Assembly: GCF_001693485.1 (NCBI RefSeq)
Contig: NZ_MAXC01000007.1
Location: forward strand, 116,944-180,943
From: Bradyrhizobium sp. LMTR 3
GTDB lineage: Bacteria > Pseudomonadota > Alphaproteobacteria > Rhizobiales > Xanthobacteraceae
Direction: 5' to 3'
DNA length: 64,000 nucleotides
Below, in pieces: positions 16,658 to 25,376 of this stretch (its first letter is position 1; each line of letters begins with the position of its first letter). The position numbers and the translations under genes were made by a program. The notes beneath the pieces are model-generated. The model was not told the DNA's origin, searched no databases, and saw only the letters and a list, made by a program, of their open reading frames with translations.

Positions 16658-18364
16658 ATGGCATCCCGATTTTCGCTTGCAGCCAAATTGTATTCGATCT
16701 TCGCGCTGTTCGCGTTGCTCGTCGCAGCCATCACGGCCTTGTCCGATTACAACACCCGCCAGAACGCGGCCCTCACCGAAGCGGTCTCGATCGCCAGCCG
16801 CGCCGCGCTCAACGTCGAGCGCATCAATTCGCTGGTCTATGCGGTCGTGATGGAATCGCGCGGCATCTACATGTCGAGCGAGCCGGCGGTGGTGAAGAAA
16901 TACGGCGACGGACTCCTCAAGTTCAACGAGCGCATCCTTGATGTCGTGAAGAACTGGGAAACGCTGGTCCAGGCCGACGACGCCCAGCAGTTCGCCACCT
17001 TCAAGAAGCGCATCGAACAGTTCGTCGACTTCCGCAAGGAGCTGGTTCGCCGCGGTGTCGAGATCAACGGGGCTGCGGGGCGTGAATGGGGCGACAACGA
17101 CGCCAACCGCCAGGTGCGCACCGCACTGAACAAGGATCTCGAGGCGCTCTCCAAGGTCTACGCCGAACGCAGCAGGAGGCTGGCCCAACAGACCGACACC
17201 AACCATACGATGGCATTTATCCTGACTTGCCTCGGCGTGCTGGCGCTGGTGGTGGTCGTCCTGGGCGTGCTGATCATTTCCCGTTCGATCGCGCGCCCGC
17301 TCTCGGTCATCACCGCCACCATCAAGCAGGTTGCCGACGGCGCCGAAGGCATCGAGGTTCCACATGCTGAACGCGCCGACGAAATCGGCGCGCTCGCCCG
17401 TGCCATCAAGATCTTCCAGGAAGCGATGGATCGCAACCGCAACCTCAATTCGCAGGTGCTGGAAGATTCCAGAGCGCGCGATGAGCGTACCCGCCACATC
17501 GAAGCCTCGGTCGATGCGTTCCGGGAAGCGATCGGCGGCGTGCTGCGCGCGGTCACCGACAATGCGAGCTCGATGCGCGGCACCGCCCAGACCATCGCCA
17601 GCGTCTCATCGGAAGCAAGCGGACGCGCGGTGGCCGCCAACGGTGCGACCGAACAGGCCTCCAGCAACGTCTCCGCCGTCGCGAGCGCTGCCGAAGAGCT
17701 CTCCGCTTCCGTCGAGGAAATCGGCCGCCAGGTGCGCCAGTCGGCCAGCGCCGTCGAGCAGGCGGGCCAGCGCACCGAGAAATCGGTCTCCGAAATCGAG
17801 GGGCTTGCGGCTGCGACCCAGCGCATCGACGGCGTGCTCAACCTGATCCAGGCGATCGCCGAGCAAACCAACCTCCTGGCGCTCAACGCAACGATCGAAG
17901 CCGCGCGCGCCGGCGACGCCGGCCGCGGCTTCGCCGTGGTCGCCCACGAGGTCAAGGCGCTGGCCGAGCAGACCGCCAAGGCGACCGCCGAAATCGGCCA
18001 GAACGTCGGCCTGATCCAGACGTCGACCAAAACCTCCGTCGAAGCGGTCCGCGAGATCGGCGCCGCCGTGCGCGACATCAACGAGGTGACTTCCATCATC
18101 GCCAGCGCAATCGAGCAGCAGGATGCGGCGACCCGTGAAATCTCGGCGAACGCGCAATTGGCGGCGCAGGGCAACGGAACGCTGGTCGTCAATATCGGGT
18201 CGCTCAGCGACGCCATCGGCACGACGAGCACGGCGGCGACTTCGGTCCTTACTGCATCCAGCGAACTGACGGCCACGGCCGAAACGCTGTCGCGCGAGGT
18301 CGAAAAATTCTTCCGCAACCTGCGTGCGGATTCGTCGGAGCCGGCGCGCAAGACCGGCACGTAA
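16658..18364 (+). CDS. Methyl-accepting chemotaxis protein
   Basis: The 568-aa transmembrane chemoreceptor signals to CheA/CheW. It has TM1 at about residues 10-28, a helical periplasmic sensor domain at 29-183, and TM2 at about 185-207. A HAMP domain at about 208-262 includes [16 protein letters not shown]. The methyl-accepting signalling domain spans about 300-535, with the conserved hairpin tip [20 protein letters not shown]. The tip is followed by [20 protein letters not shown]. The C-terminus lacks an NWETF-type CheR/CheB tether. The start is the ATG at 16658, directly before the positively charged N-terminus of TM1. The ligand is unknown; the sensor looks four-helix-bundle-like. Confidence 0.93.
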   Translation: MASRFSLAAKLYSIFALFALLVAAITALSDYNTRQNAALTEAVSIASRAALNVERINSLVYAVVMESRGIYMSSEPAVVKKYGDGLLKFNERILDVVKNWETLVQADDAQQFATFKKRIEQFVDFRKELVRRGVEINGAAGREWGDNDANRQVRTALNKDLEALSKVYAERSRRLAQQTDTNHTMAFILTCLGVLALVVVVLGVLIISRSIARPLSVITATIKQVADGAEGIEVPHAERADEIGALARAIKIFQEAMDRNRNLNSQVLEDSRARDERTRHIEASVDAFREAIGGVLRAVTDNASSMRGTAQTIASVSSEASGRAVAANGATEQASSNVSAVASAAEELSASVEEIGRQVRQSASAVEQAGQRTEKSVSEIEGLAAATQRIDGVLNLIQAIAEQTNLLALNATIEAARAGDAGRGFAVVAHEVKALAEQTAKATAEIGQNVGLIQTSTKTSVEAVREIGAAVRDINEVTSIIASAIEQQDAATREISANAQLAAQGNGTLVVNIGSLSDAIGTTSTAATSVLTASSELTATAETLSREVEKFFRNLRADSSEPARKTGT

Positions 18365-18794
18365 GCCGGCGGCATCTCGGGTTCGCGCCAGAGTGTGAGG
18401 AGCCTACGAATCTGGCTCCGCAAAGTTCGGCAAGACTTCGGATTGACACTTAATCCGCCGACACGCCGACTATTGGGCCCTCGGCACGCCGCAGGACTTG
18501 TTCGGGAGAAGCAGCCTGATGGCAGTCCACGCAACGTCCGTGAGTCATATCTAATGATTCGAGGCCCCGGTTCGGGAGCTTGATTCATGCCTATCTCGAC
18601 TTTCGCAACCTCGAAATCGGCAGGTGCGAGATGAGCTGGATATCGGACATATCGCTGATATGGCAAAATCGACGCGAATGACCCAAACCGGACGCACGCG
18701 ATTCATATATCATTCAGTATTTGAGCACTTCGTGGGTTGACGCGATCCACTTCTACAACCTAGTGACGATTACAATTGGCGCTGGATTACCGAA
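18365..18794. other. Intergenic region without recognised gene
   Basis: These 430 bp follow the chemoreceptor. No tRNA cloverleaf, terminator with U-run or supported open frame was seen. Composition drifts to lower GC towards the A/T-rich orphan gene, so this may be remnant or acquired DNA. Confidence 0.4.
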
Positions 18795-19427
18795 ATGATT
18801 CGTGGGGTGCTAAGGGCCATCGCGATTGCCGTCACAATCATCATCGCCGCAAACTATGCGCCACTACTTTCCTGGCATACGGATCAGGACAAATGCACGT
18901 TCGGTCCTGTCTCGAATGAGCAATATCGCGCTCATTTGCTGAAAGCGCAAAAGCAACGACCCAAATGGGCTGCTTTTAGCAATGATGGTCGAGAGATAGG
19001 CGCGCAGTTGAATTCTCAATTATCCGAGATGCTCACTCCTAAAGCTACGCTCTATGAGCGTATTGCAATCATTCACGCTATCCTGCGTGCGATTGGCGCA
19101 GAGTACCTGAACACGAACGGGAGAAAGGATTCGGATCCTTTCGATTCTGCTCATAATCGACGACATGACGTGACATTCAACTACCAGGTTGACATAAATC
19201 GGTTGGTGCTCTTTCAGCCATATCCAAGACGCTTATGGATTGTCGCCGGCCTGAGAGATCCGGATCTTCTGCGCGTGAGTATCACGAAGCAAGAAGATCG
19301 CATCACTGCGGCGCTTATTTCCGTGTTCGATCACCCTCCAGATGCGTTACTGGTGCCATCCGGGGAGAGCTGTCCACCCGTCCCTTCGACAGCAGAAGCA
19401 GCTCGCTACCAGATCGAGCAAAAATAG
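18795..19427 (+). CDS. Orphan membrane-anchored protein, A/T-rich
   Basis: The 210-aa product has one N-terminal membrane anchor or signal (AIAIAVTIIIAANYAPLLSW, about residues 8-27) and an extracytoplasmic domain that I do not recognise. It contains two distant cysteines and a Pro-rich C-terminus. The codons use far more A and T at third positions than the neighbours, and the gene sits between two chemoreceptors with long non-coding flanks. This suggests horizontal acquisition. No clear ribosome site precedes the ATG. It could be a cargo gene or a decaying one. Confidence 0.6.
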   Translation: MIRGVLRAIAIAVTIIIAANYAPLLSWHTDQDKCTFGPVSNEQYRAHLLKAQKQRPKWAAFSNDGREIGAQLNSQLSEMLTPKATLYERIAIIHAILRAIGAEYLNTNGRKDSDPFDSAHNRRHDVTFNYQVDINRLVLFQPYPRRLWIVAGLRDPDLLRVSITKQEDRITAALISVFDHPPDALLVPSGESCPPVPSTAEAARYQIEQK

Positions 19428-19558
19428 AGAACTTAATCGGGGAGGTCTGCTTGGCACTTTTCGGACTTGGGGCAATGTCCGACTTGAGTCCGCAAAATGC
19501 TGCAAAGCAGACGTGGATCAAGCCACGTTCGCCAATCTCGGCTTTTGGGCCCTACGGC

Positions 19559-21259
19559 TTAGGCCGACCGCACGGTTGCGAGGAACTTGCCGACCTCGGC
19601 CTTGAGGCGCTTGTTTTCGTTGGAGAGCAGTTGCGCGTTGGCCAGCACCTGTGAGGACGCCGTGCCGATTTCGCCGGCGCCACGGTTGACGTCGGCGATG
19701 CTGGTCGCGACCTGGGTCGAGCCCACTGCCGCCTGCTGCACGTTGCGCGCGATCTCCTGGGTGGCAGCGCCCTGCTCCTCGATGGCGGCAGCGATCGCCG
19801 CAGCGATTTCGGAAACCCGGCCGATGGTGCCGCTGATCTCCTTGATGGCGTGCACCGATTCCTGCGTCGCCGACTGCATCTCGGCGATCTGGGTCGAGAT
19901 TTCGCTGGTTGCCTTGGCGGTCTGGGTGGCGAGCGCCTTGACCTCCTGGGCAACCACCGCAAAGCCGCGGCCGGCGTCACCGGCCCGGGCGGCCTCAATG
20001 GTCGCGTTGAGTGCCAGGAGATTGGTCTGCTCGGCGATCGTGGTGATCAACCTGGTTACGTCGCCGATGCGGTTTGCCGCCTCCGACAATTCGATGATCC
20101 GGGCGTCAGTCTTTTGCGCCTGAACGACGGCCTCGTTGGCGATCCGGTTGGAATTCGCAACCTGCCTGCCGATTTCATTGACGGAGCTGGCCATTTCCTC
20201 GGTGGCGGACGCCACCGACTGCACGTTGCTGGAAGTCTCCTCGGAAGCCGCGGCGACCACGGTGGAGAGCTCCTGGGTGGCCACGCTGCTGTTGGTCAGG
20301 ATCGCGGCGGAATTTTCCAATTCGGCCGAGGCTGAGGCAACGTTCTCGACGATATTGCCGACCGCGATCTCGAAACTCTCGGCCAGGTTATGAAGCTCGG
20401 CACGGCGGGCCGATGCCAGTTCGCGGTTCTTTTCCTCACGCTCCGCCGTCTCGCGTTCGGCCTTGGCGATCGCCTGCACCTTGAATTCCTGGATCGCGTG
20501 CGCCATCTGGCCAACTTCATCGCGGCGCTCCAGACCCGGCAGTTGAACCTCGAAATTGCCGGCGGCCAGCTCGCGCATCGCCCTCGACATCGCAACGACG
20601 GGCCGGGAAATGCTGCGACCGATCAGAAATGAAACGACGATACCGGCGAGCGCAACGAGCAGGAGCGCTGCCATCAGCGTCATCTGTTGTTGCTCGAGCT
20701 TGATCCCGGCGCGGGCAATCTCGCGATCCTTGCTATCGCTGCTATGGGCGATCAGGTCATCGACCAGCTTTTCAATGACGGCAAAATTTCGCTCTGCACC
20801 CTTGATGAATATCAGCGCCGAACCGGCGTCGCCGTCGGCCATCTCGATCGCGTTTTTCGATTGCTTGAGATAGCCCGCGACCGCAGCTTTCAGCTTGTCG
20901 AAAGTCTCCGGGCCGAGCCCGCCCTTGATGCCTTCGACGGCCTTCAGCGCCTCGGAAATCTTGCCGGCCGCAGCCGAAGCCTCCTTGGCGACCGCAGCTA
21001 CTTTCTTCTCGTCCTTTTCGTTGGCTGCAGTGGCAGCAAGACGATAGAGCTTGGCGTGCGCCGTCCACACCGTTGTAGTGAGATCGTTGGCCAGCTCCGA
21101 TTGCCGGACCGGACCCGACACCAACGCGTCAACGGCGGCCTGATTCGACCGCAGCGTTTGCAACGCATAGGCGCCGAGCCCGATAAGGACGGCGATCAGG
21201 AACGCCGGAGCGAGCTGGACTTTCCATGAGAGGCCAATGTTCTTGATCCAGCCGAGCAT
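19559..21259 (-). CDS. Methyl-accepting chemotaxis protein
   Basis: The 566-aa chemoreceptor has TM1 at about residues 16-35 and a helical periplasmic sensor (36-185) rich in Ala, Lys and Glu. TM2 is at about 188-210, followed by HAMP (RPVVAMSRAMRELAAGNFEV) and a cytoplasmic coiled coil. The signalling tip contains [21 protein letters not shown]. No CheR-tether pentapeptide is present at the end. It differs from the receptor at 16658 throughout the sensor domain. The exported Cache protein gene lies 54 bp upstream in the same direction, so the two are probably one transcript and may form a binding-protein/receptor pair. Confidence 0.93.
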   Translation of the reverse strand: MLGWIKNIGLSWKVQLAPAFLIAVLIGLGAYALQTLRSNQAAVDALVSGPVRQSELANDLTTTVWTAHAKLYRLAATAANEKDEKKVAAVAKEASAAAGKISEALKAVEGIKGGLGPETFDKLKAAVAGYLKQSKNAIEMADGDAGSALIFIKGAERNFAVIEKLVDDLIAHSSDSKDREIARAGIKLEQQQMTLMAALLLVALAGIVVSFLIGRSISRPVVAMSRAMRELAAGNFEVQLPGLERRDEVGQMAHAIQEFKVQAIAKAERETAEREEKNRELASARRAELHNLAESFEIAVGNIVENVASASAELENSAAILTNSSVATQELSTVVAAASEETSSNVQSVASATEEMASSVNEIGRQVANSNRIANEAVVQAQKTDARIIELSEAANRIGDVTRLITTIAEQTNLLALNATIEAARAGDAGRGFAVVAQEVKALATQTAKATSEISTQIAEMQSATQESVHAIKEISGTIGRVSEIAAAIAAAIEEQGAATQEIARNVQQAAVGSTQVATSIADVNRGAGEIGTASSQVLANAQLLSNENKRLKAEVGKFLATVRSA

Positions 21260-21313
21260 ATCACCCCTTCAGTGCGGCGATCGCCGCACAACAACGCAAA
21301 CGCTTGATCGGGG

Positions 21314-21781
21314 TCAGAGCTTGTAGACGCCCGCACAGACGGCCGTGTTATCCAGCTTCTCGCAGTACATTTCCTTCGGCTCGACCTTCTTGCTCACCGG
21401 ATTGACGAACTTGTAATCCTGCCAGAACGAAGGCTGCTTGGCGGCGAGTTCGACGCGTTCCTTGACGTAGAGCTTGCCGTCGACATCCTGGGCGTCGATC
21501 AGATCCTTGCCGACGAACTTCTCGTTCGAGCCGTGAGCCAGCACTTTGCCGTCGAGCTGGTAGACCACGACATAGAGATCGCGGTCGCGGAACTTGCTGG
21601 CCTTGTTGGTGAGCTCGGGATACGCCTTTTCGGGTCCCTGCTCCTTGATGAAGGTAACGGCCAGCTTGACCATGGCAACGGCTTCATCCTTGCTTGCGCC
21701 GCCGCCCGCGCTGGCGGTACCGCCGAAAACGAGAATGGCTGCCACGGCGGAAACGAAAGGCTTTGTTGACCAATTGTTCAC
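21314..21781 (-). CDS. Exported single-Cache-domain protein
   Basis: The 155-aa product has a signal peptide (cleavage near GTASA, residue 25) and one small-molecule-sensing Cache (sCache_2-type) domain. The visible core is AYPELTNKASKFRDRDLYVVVYQ, then DGKVLAHGSNEKFVGKDL and a C-terminal CEKLDNTAVCAGVYKL with a probable disulfide. No membrane or signalling domain is attached, so it is a free periplasmic sensor. The GTG start at 21781 is preferred because AGGAGA stands 5-6 nt upstream and the signal peptide begins there. The chemoreceptor gene follows it directly. Confidence 0.85.
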   Translation of the reverse strand: MNNWSTKPFVSAVAAILVFGGTASAGGGASKDEAVAMVKLAVTFIKEQGPEKAYPELTNKASKFRDRDLYVVVYQLDGKVLAHGSNEKFVGKDLIDAQDVDGKLYVKERVELAAKQPSFWQDYKFVNPVSKKVEPKEMYCEKLDNTAVCAGVYKL

Positions 21782-21962
21782 GATTATCTCCTGGCTAGGT
21801 GGACGCAACTTGCAGGCGCGGTTCCGCGCACGTCATGCTGGCAACAAAAGTGCAAACCTTCCGTTAAAGTGCCTATCCGTAGTGCAGCGGAGATTAGCGC
21901 GGCTTCCCGCTGCGGCAGGACAACCAATTCTTAAAGAAGTCCGGCACGGAGGCATTCCAGCC

Positions 21963-22841
21963 TCATTCCACCAGCAGCACGTCCACGGCCACGCTGAGCT
22001 TCTGCTTGGGCGATCCGACGATGATGCCGTCGACCGGCGAGACGTCGGAGAAGTCTCTGCCGATCGACAGGACGATATGATCGTTCTCGACCAGGAGGTC
22101 GTTGGTCGGATCGAAGCCGACCCAGCCGAGCTCGGCGCCGCACCAGACCGAGACCCAGGCGTGGCTGGCGTCGGCGCCCTGCAGGCGCGGCTGGCCGGCG
22201 GGCGGAACGGTGCGCAGATAGCCGCTGACATAGGCCGCCGGCAGGCCGAGCCCGCGCAGGCCCGCAATCATCACATGGGCAAAATCCTGGCAGACGCCGT
22301 GGCGCTTCTCGAACACTTCCTTAAGCGGCGTCGAAATCACGGTGGCCTTGGAGTCGTACCTGAAATCGCTGCGGATGCGGCGCATCAGGTCGACGGCGCC
22401 CGTGAGGATGCCGCCACCCGGCGCGAAGCTTGGCGCGGCATAGGCAGTGAGCGGCGCCAGCACCGGCACCAGCGAGCTTGCAAAGACGTATCCGACCGGC
22501 GAAGCAGGACCGAGGCTGGTAGCCTCAAAGGCCACGTCGCGGATGAGCTCCCAGGGCGGGCTGGGTGCCGCGCGACCGGGCGCCTGACGCGCGACCGAAA
22601 CCCGTGAGCGGGAATCGATCCGCAAACTACGATGCGCGGTCTCGATCAGCACGCTCTCGGTATGCGTTCGGAAAAAGTCCCGCCGCACCGTGCGTTCGGC
22701 CGGCCGCGGCCGGATCTCGACTGCGTGCGAGATCAATTGCTGCCCGTCGCCGGTTCGCGGCTCCAGCCGCAGCGAGCAGCGCGCAAAACTCACCGGGCTC
22801 TCGTAAGCGTAAGTCGTGACGTGACGGATATCGTAGATCAC
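21963..22841 (-). CDS. Transglutaminase-like cysteine protease-fold protein
   Basis: The 292-aa product has an N-terminal transglutaminase-associated beta domain (1-130) and a transglutaminase-like catalytic domain (COG1305 type). The triad is visible as GVCQDFAHV (Cys), DASHAWVSVW (His) and WVGFDPTND (Asp). Proteins of this family hydrolyse or transfer amide bonds. The GTG start overlaps the stop of the ATP-grasp gene by 4 bp, so it is the last gene of a coupled three-gene set. The set matches predicted peptide-ligation/modification loci. The substrate is unknown. Confidence 0.87.
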   Translation of the reverse strand: MIYDIRHVTTYAYESPVSFARCSLRLEPRTGDGQQLISHAVEIRPRPAERTVRRDFFRTHTESVLIETAHRSLRIDSRSRVSVARQAPGRAAPSPPWELIRDVAFEATSLGPASPVGYVFASSLVPVLAPLTAYAAPSFAPGGGILTGAVDLMRRIRSDFRYDSKATVISTPLKEVFEKRHGVCQDFAHVMIAGLRGLGLPAAYVSGYLRTVPPAGQPRLQGADASHAWVSVWCGAELGWVGFDPTNDLLVENDHIVLSIGRDFSDVSPVDGIIVGSPKQKLSVAVDVLLVE

Positions 22842-25348
22842 GCAAGACCCGTGAGCTTCTCCGGCCGGCTCGCATTGGGCCCGTGCGGGAAGTAATGCAG
22901 GCCGATGGCGTCGGCCAGGTTGAGCAGATCCTGTTCGAGTGCAAACAGCGCTTTCACATCCAGCGTGGCAGCCTCCGCCGTCGTCAGTGTTGCCTGCAAC
23001 GCCACCGCCAACCGCTGCGGCCGCTCGATCAAACCGTGTTCCTTCAGGCTTGGCAGCGCCGCGATGTGGTCATTGAGCGCTGAGACCTGAAACGCGACCG
23101 AGCGCGGATTATAAGGGTCGAGCACGGCGAGGTCGCGAACCGGCGCCAGCGCCGGCCCGACCAGATAGCGCGAGCGGTAGGTGATCTGGCAATCCACCAG
23201 CGTCAACAGCACGTCGAGGTCGTCTTCGCCCGCCTCGTCATAGGCGAACTGCCGCGCGAACCGCGCGGTGTTGATAGCGCGCTCGGCGCGGCGGCCCATG
23301 TCGAGGAAGCGCCATCCGGCGGCGCGGTTCATGTTCTCCTGCGCCAGGCCGGCAAGGCTCGCCAGCTCCTGCAGCGTCAATTCAGCGGCGCTGACGATGC
23401 TGTCGTCGTCGTCGACCTGCAGCGCGAGTCGCTCCACCATCTCGGTGATGATCTGCCAGGCATCGGGCGAAAGCCGCTCGCGCAGCGAACTCGCAGTTCG
23501 CTGCACCGATCGCACCAGCGAAAGTGCGGAACCGAACTTCTCCTCGCTTTGCAGCGCTTCCGCGATGACCCGCGCCGGATTGGTCCGCGTCGCCTGCGAG
23601 GTAGCGCCCCAGGTCACCAGAATCCGCTGGATACGCTCGACCGAATGCAACGCGGTCGACGCTCCCTTGGCGGGATCGCGCGTCGAGGTGCCGAGCGCGC
23701 GGATCAGCCGCAGCGTCGCCTCGGCGCGTTCGAGATAGCGGCCGAGCCAGAACAGATTGTCCGCGGCACGGCTCGGCACCACGCCGGCGATCCGCCTGAT
23801 CCGCACCGTGTCGGCGCCGGGCAACAGCGTCGCCGACGCTACGGCCTTGTCGGATACCACCCAGACATCCGCCGACCGCGCCCCGTCACCCATCGACACC
23901 GCACGCGCATCCGCCTGTTCGGCGATCCGGCAAAAGCCGCCGGGCAGGATGGTCCAGCCTTGCGGGGTAGCGGCGGCAAATACCCTCAGCACGAACGGGC
24001 GCGGCGTGATCCGACCCTGCTCCCACACCGGCGTCGTCGACAGCCGCACCAGTTCCTGGCCGACATAATCGATGCCGCGGTCGGTGATCGCCTGCCTGAG
24101 CCGGTCGCGCTCGGCTGGCGGCAACTCGCCGGCAAGCACGGGCGCATGGCCGGCAAAGCCGGGAACGGCCCGGCCATAGGCGCCCTCGATGACGAAATCC
24201 TCCAGCCGCGACAGCACTTCCTCACGCGCCGATTTCTGGCCACACCACCAGGTCGCGATGTGCGGCATGATCAAGGTCTCGCCGAGCAAGCGGCGGCACA
24301 GGCTCGGCAGGAATCCAAGCAGCGCCCTCGCCTCCAATACGCCCGAACCCGGCATATTGGCGACGACGACGCCGTCCTTGCGCAGCACGTCGATCAGGCC
24401 CGGCACGCCGAGATGTGACGAGGCATCGAGCTCCAGCGGATCGAGAAAATTGGAATCGACCCGGCGCAGCAGCACGTCGAGCCGCTTCAGGCCCGCGACG
24501 GTGCGGATATGGATGCGGTCGCCGCTGACGGCGAGATCGTCGCCCTCGACCAGGAGAAAGCCGAGATAGCGCGCCAGCGTGGCGTGTTCGAAATAGGTTT
24601 CGCTGAAGGCGCCCGGCGTCAACAGGCCGATGCGCGGCTCGTCGCGGTCGGCGCTGGCGCGAAGCGAATCGCGGAACGCTTCGAAGAACGGCGCCACGCG
24701 CTCGACGTTCATCGACTTGTAGAGATTGGAAAAGGCGCGCGACAGCACCAGGCGATTTTCCAGCGCATAGCCGGCGCCTGACGGCGCCTGCGTGCGGTCG
24801 TTCAGCACCCACCAGCGCCCGTCGGGGCCGCGGCCGACGTCGGCCGCATAAAAATGAAGATGACGCCCGCCGGGTGGTTTGACGCCGCAGACGGCGCGCA
24901 GATATTCATTGCTGCCGGCAATCGCGGCCGCAGGCACCGCGCCCTCGCTCACCAGCCGGGCCTCGCCATAGAGATCGCGCAGGATCATTTCGAACAACTG
25001 CGCGCGCTGCGCGATACCCGTGGTCAGTTGCTGCCAATCGGCCTCGTCGATGATCAGCGGCAGATGGCTGAGCGGCCACAGCCGGTCGGCGGTTTCGCCG
25101 GGGGCGCGATAGGTGACGCCGGCCTCGCGCAGATGCCGGTCGGCGGAGGCGAAGCGCCGCTCGATATCGCCGGGCGAAAGCGCAGCAAAGGCATCGAAAA
25201 AGCGAGTCCAGGCCGCGCACGGCGCTCCATCGGACCCGATATATTCGTCGGGGGTGCCGGGCAGCCGCGCATAGTCGCGCGTCCATTGCGCCATCCGGCG
25301 CTGGCCCGGGCGGGCCTTGCTCTCCTGACTGTTGCCTTGGCCTGACAT
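22838..25348 (-). CDS. Circularly permuted ATP-grasp / alpha-E fusion protein
   Basis: The 836-aa product is a fusion of two conserved families that are often separate genes. Residues about 1-490 are the circularly permuted ATP-grasp domain (COG2308 type) with HLHFYAADVGRGPDGRWWVLNDRTQ, GLLTPGAFSETYFEHA and VVANMPGSGVLEA. Residues about 520-830 are the alpha-helical alpha-E domain (DUF403, COG2307), beginning SRAADNLFWLGRYLERAEATLRLIRAL and containing RGERA-type heptads. ATP-grasp enzymes form amide bonds via acyl-phosphates, so the locus is predicted to ligate peptides. It lies 28 bp after the DUF2126 gene and overlaps the next transglutaminase by 4 bp. Confidence 0.88.
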   Translation of the reverse strand: MSGQGNSQESKARPGQRRMAQWTRDYARLPGTPDEYIGSDGAPCAAWTRFFDAFAALSPGDIERRFASADRHLREAGVTYRAPGETADRLWPLSHLPLIIDEADWQQLTTGIAQRAQLFEMILRDLYGEARLVSEGAVPAAAIAGSNEYLRAVCGVKPPGGRHLHFYAADVGRGPDGRWWVLNDRTQAPSGAGYALENRLVLSRAFSNLYKSMNVERVAPFFEAFRDSLRASADRDEPRIGLLTPGAFSETYFEHATLARYLGFLLVEGDDLAVSGDRIHIRTVAGLKRLDVLLRRVDSNFLDPLELDASSHLGVPGLIDVLRKDGVVVANMPGSGVLEARALLGFLPSLCRRLLGETLIMPHIATWWCGQKSAREEVLSRLEDFVIEGAYGRAVPGFAGHAPVLAGELPPAERDRLRQAITDRGIDYVGQELVRLSTTPVWEQGRITPRPFVLRVFAAATPQGWTILPGGFCRIAEQADARAVSMGDGARSADVWVVSDKAVASATLLPGADTVRIRRIAGVVPSRAADNLFWLGRYLERAEATLRLIRALGTSTRDPAKGASTALHSVERIQRILVTWGATSQATRTNPARVIAEALQSEEKFGSALSLVRSVQRTASSLRERLSPDAWQIITEMVERLALQVDDDDSIVSAAELTLQELASLAGLAQENMNRAAGWRFLDMGRRAERAINTARFARQFAYDEAGEDDLDVLLTLVDCQITYRSRYLVGPALAPVRDLAVLDPYNPRSVAFQVSALNDHIAALPSLKEHGLIERPQRLAVALQATLTTAEAATLDVKALFALEQDLLNLADAIGLHYFPHGPNASRPEKLTGLA

Positions 25349-25376
25349 TTCGATTCCCCGAGACCGTCGCTTCCGA

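Noticed and set aside
18365..18794. tRNA or small RNA gene in the 430-bp gap
   Set aside because: No cloverleaf, acceptor stem or CCA-type end could be folded by eye.
19511..19528. ACGTGG-N6-CCACGT hairpin between convergent genes
   Set aside because: The stem is perfect but short and no T-run follows on either strand.
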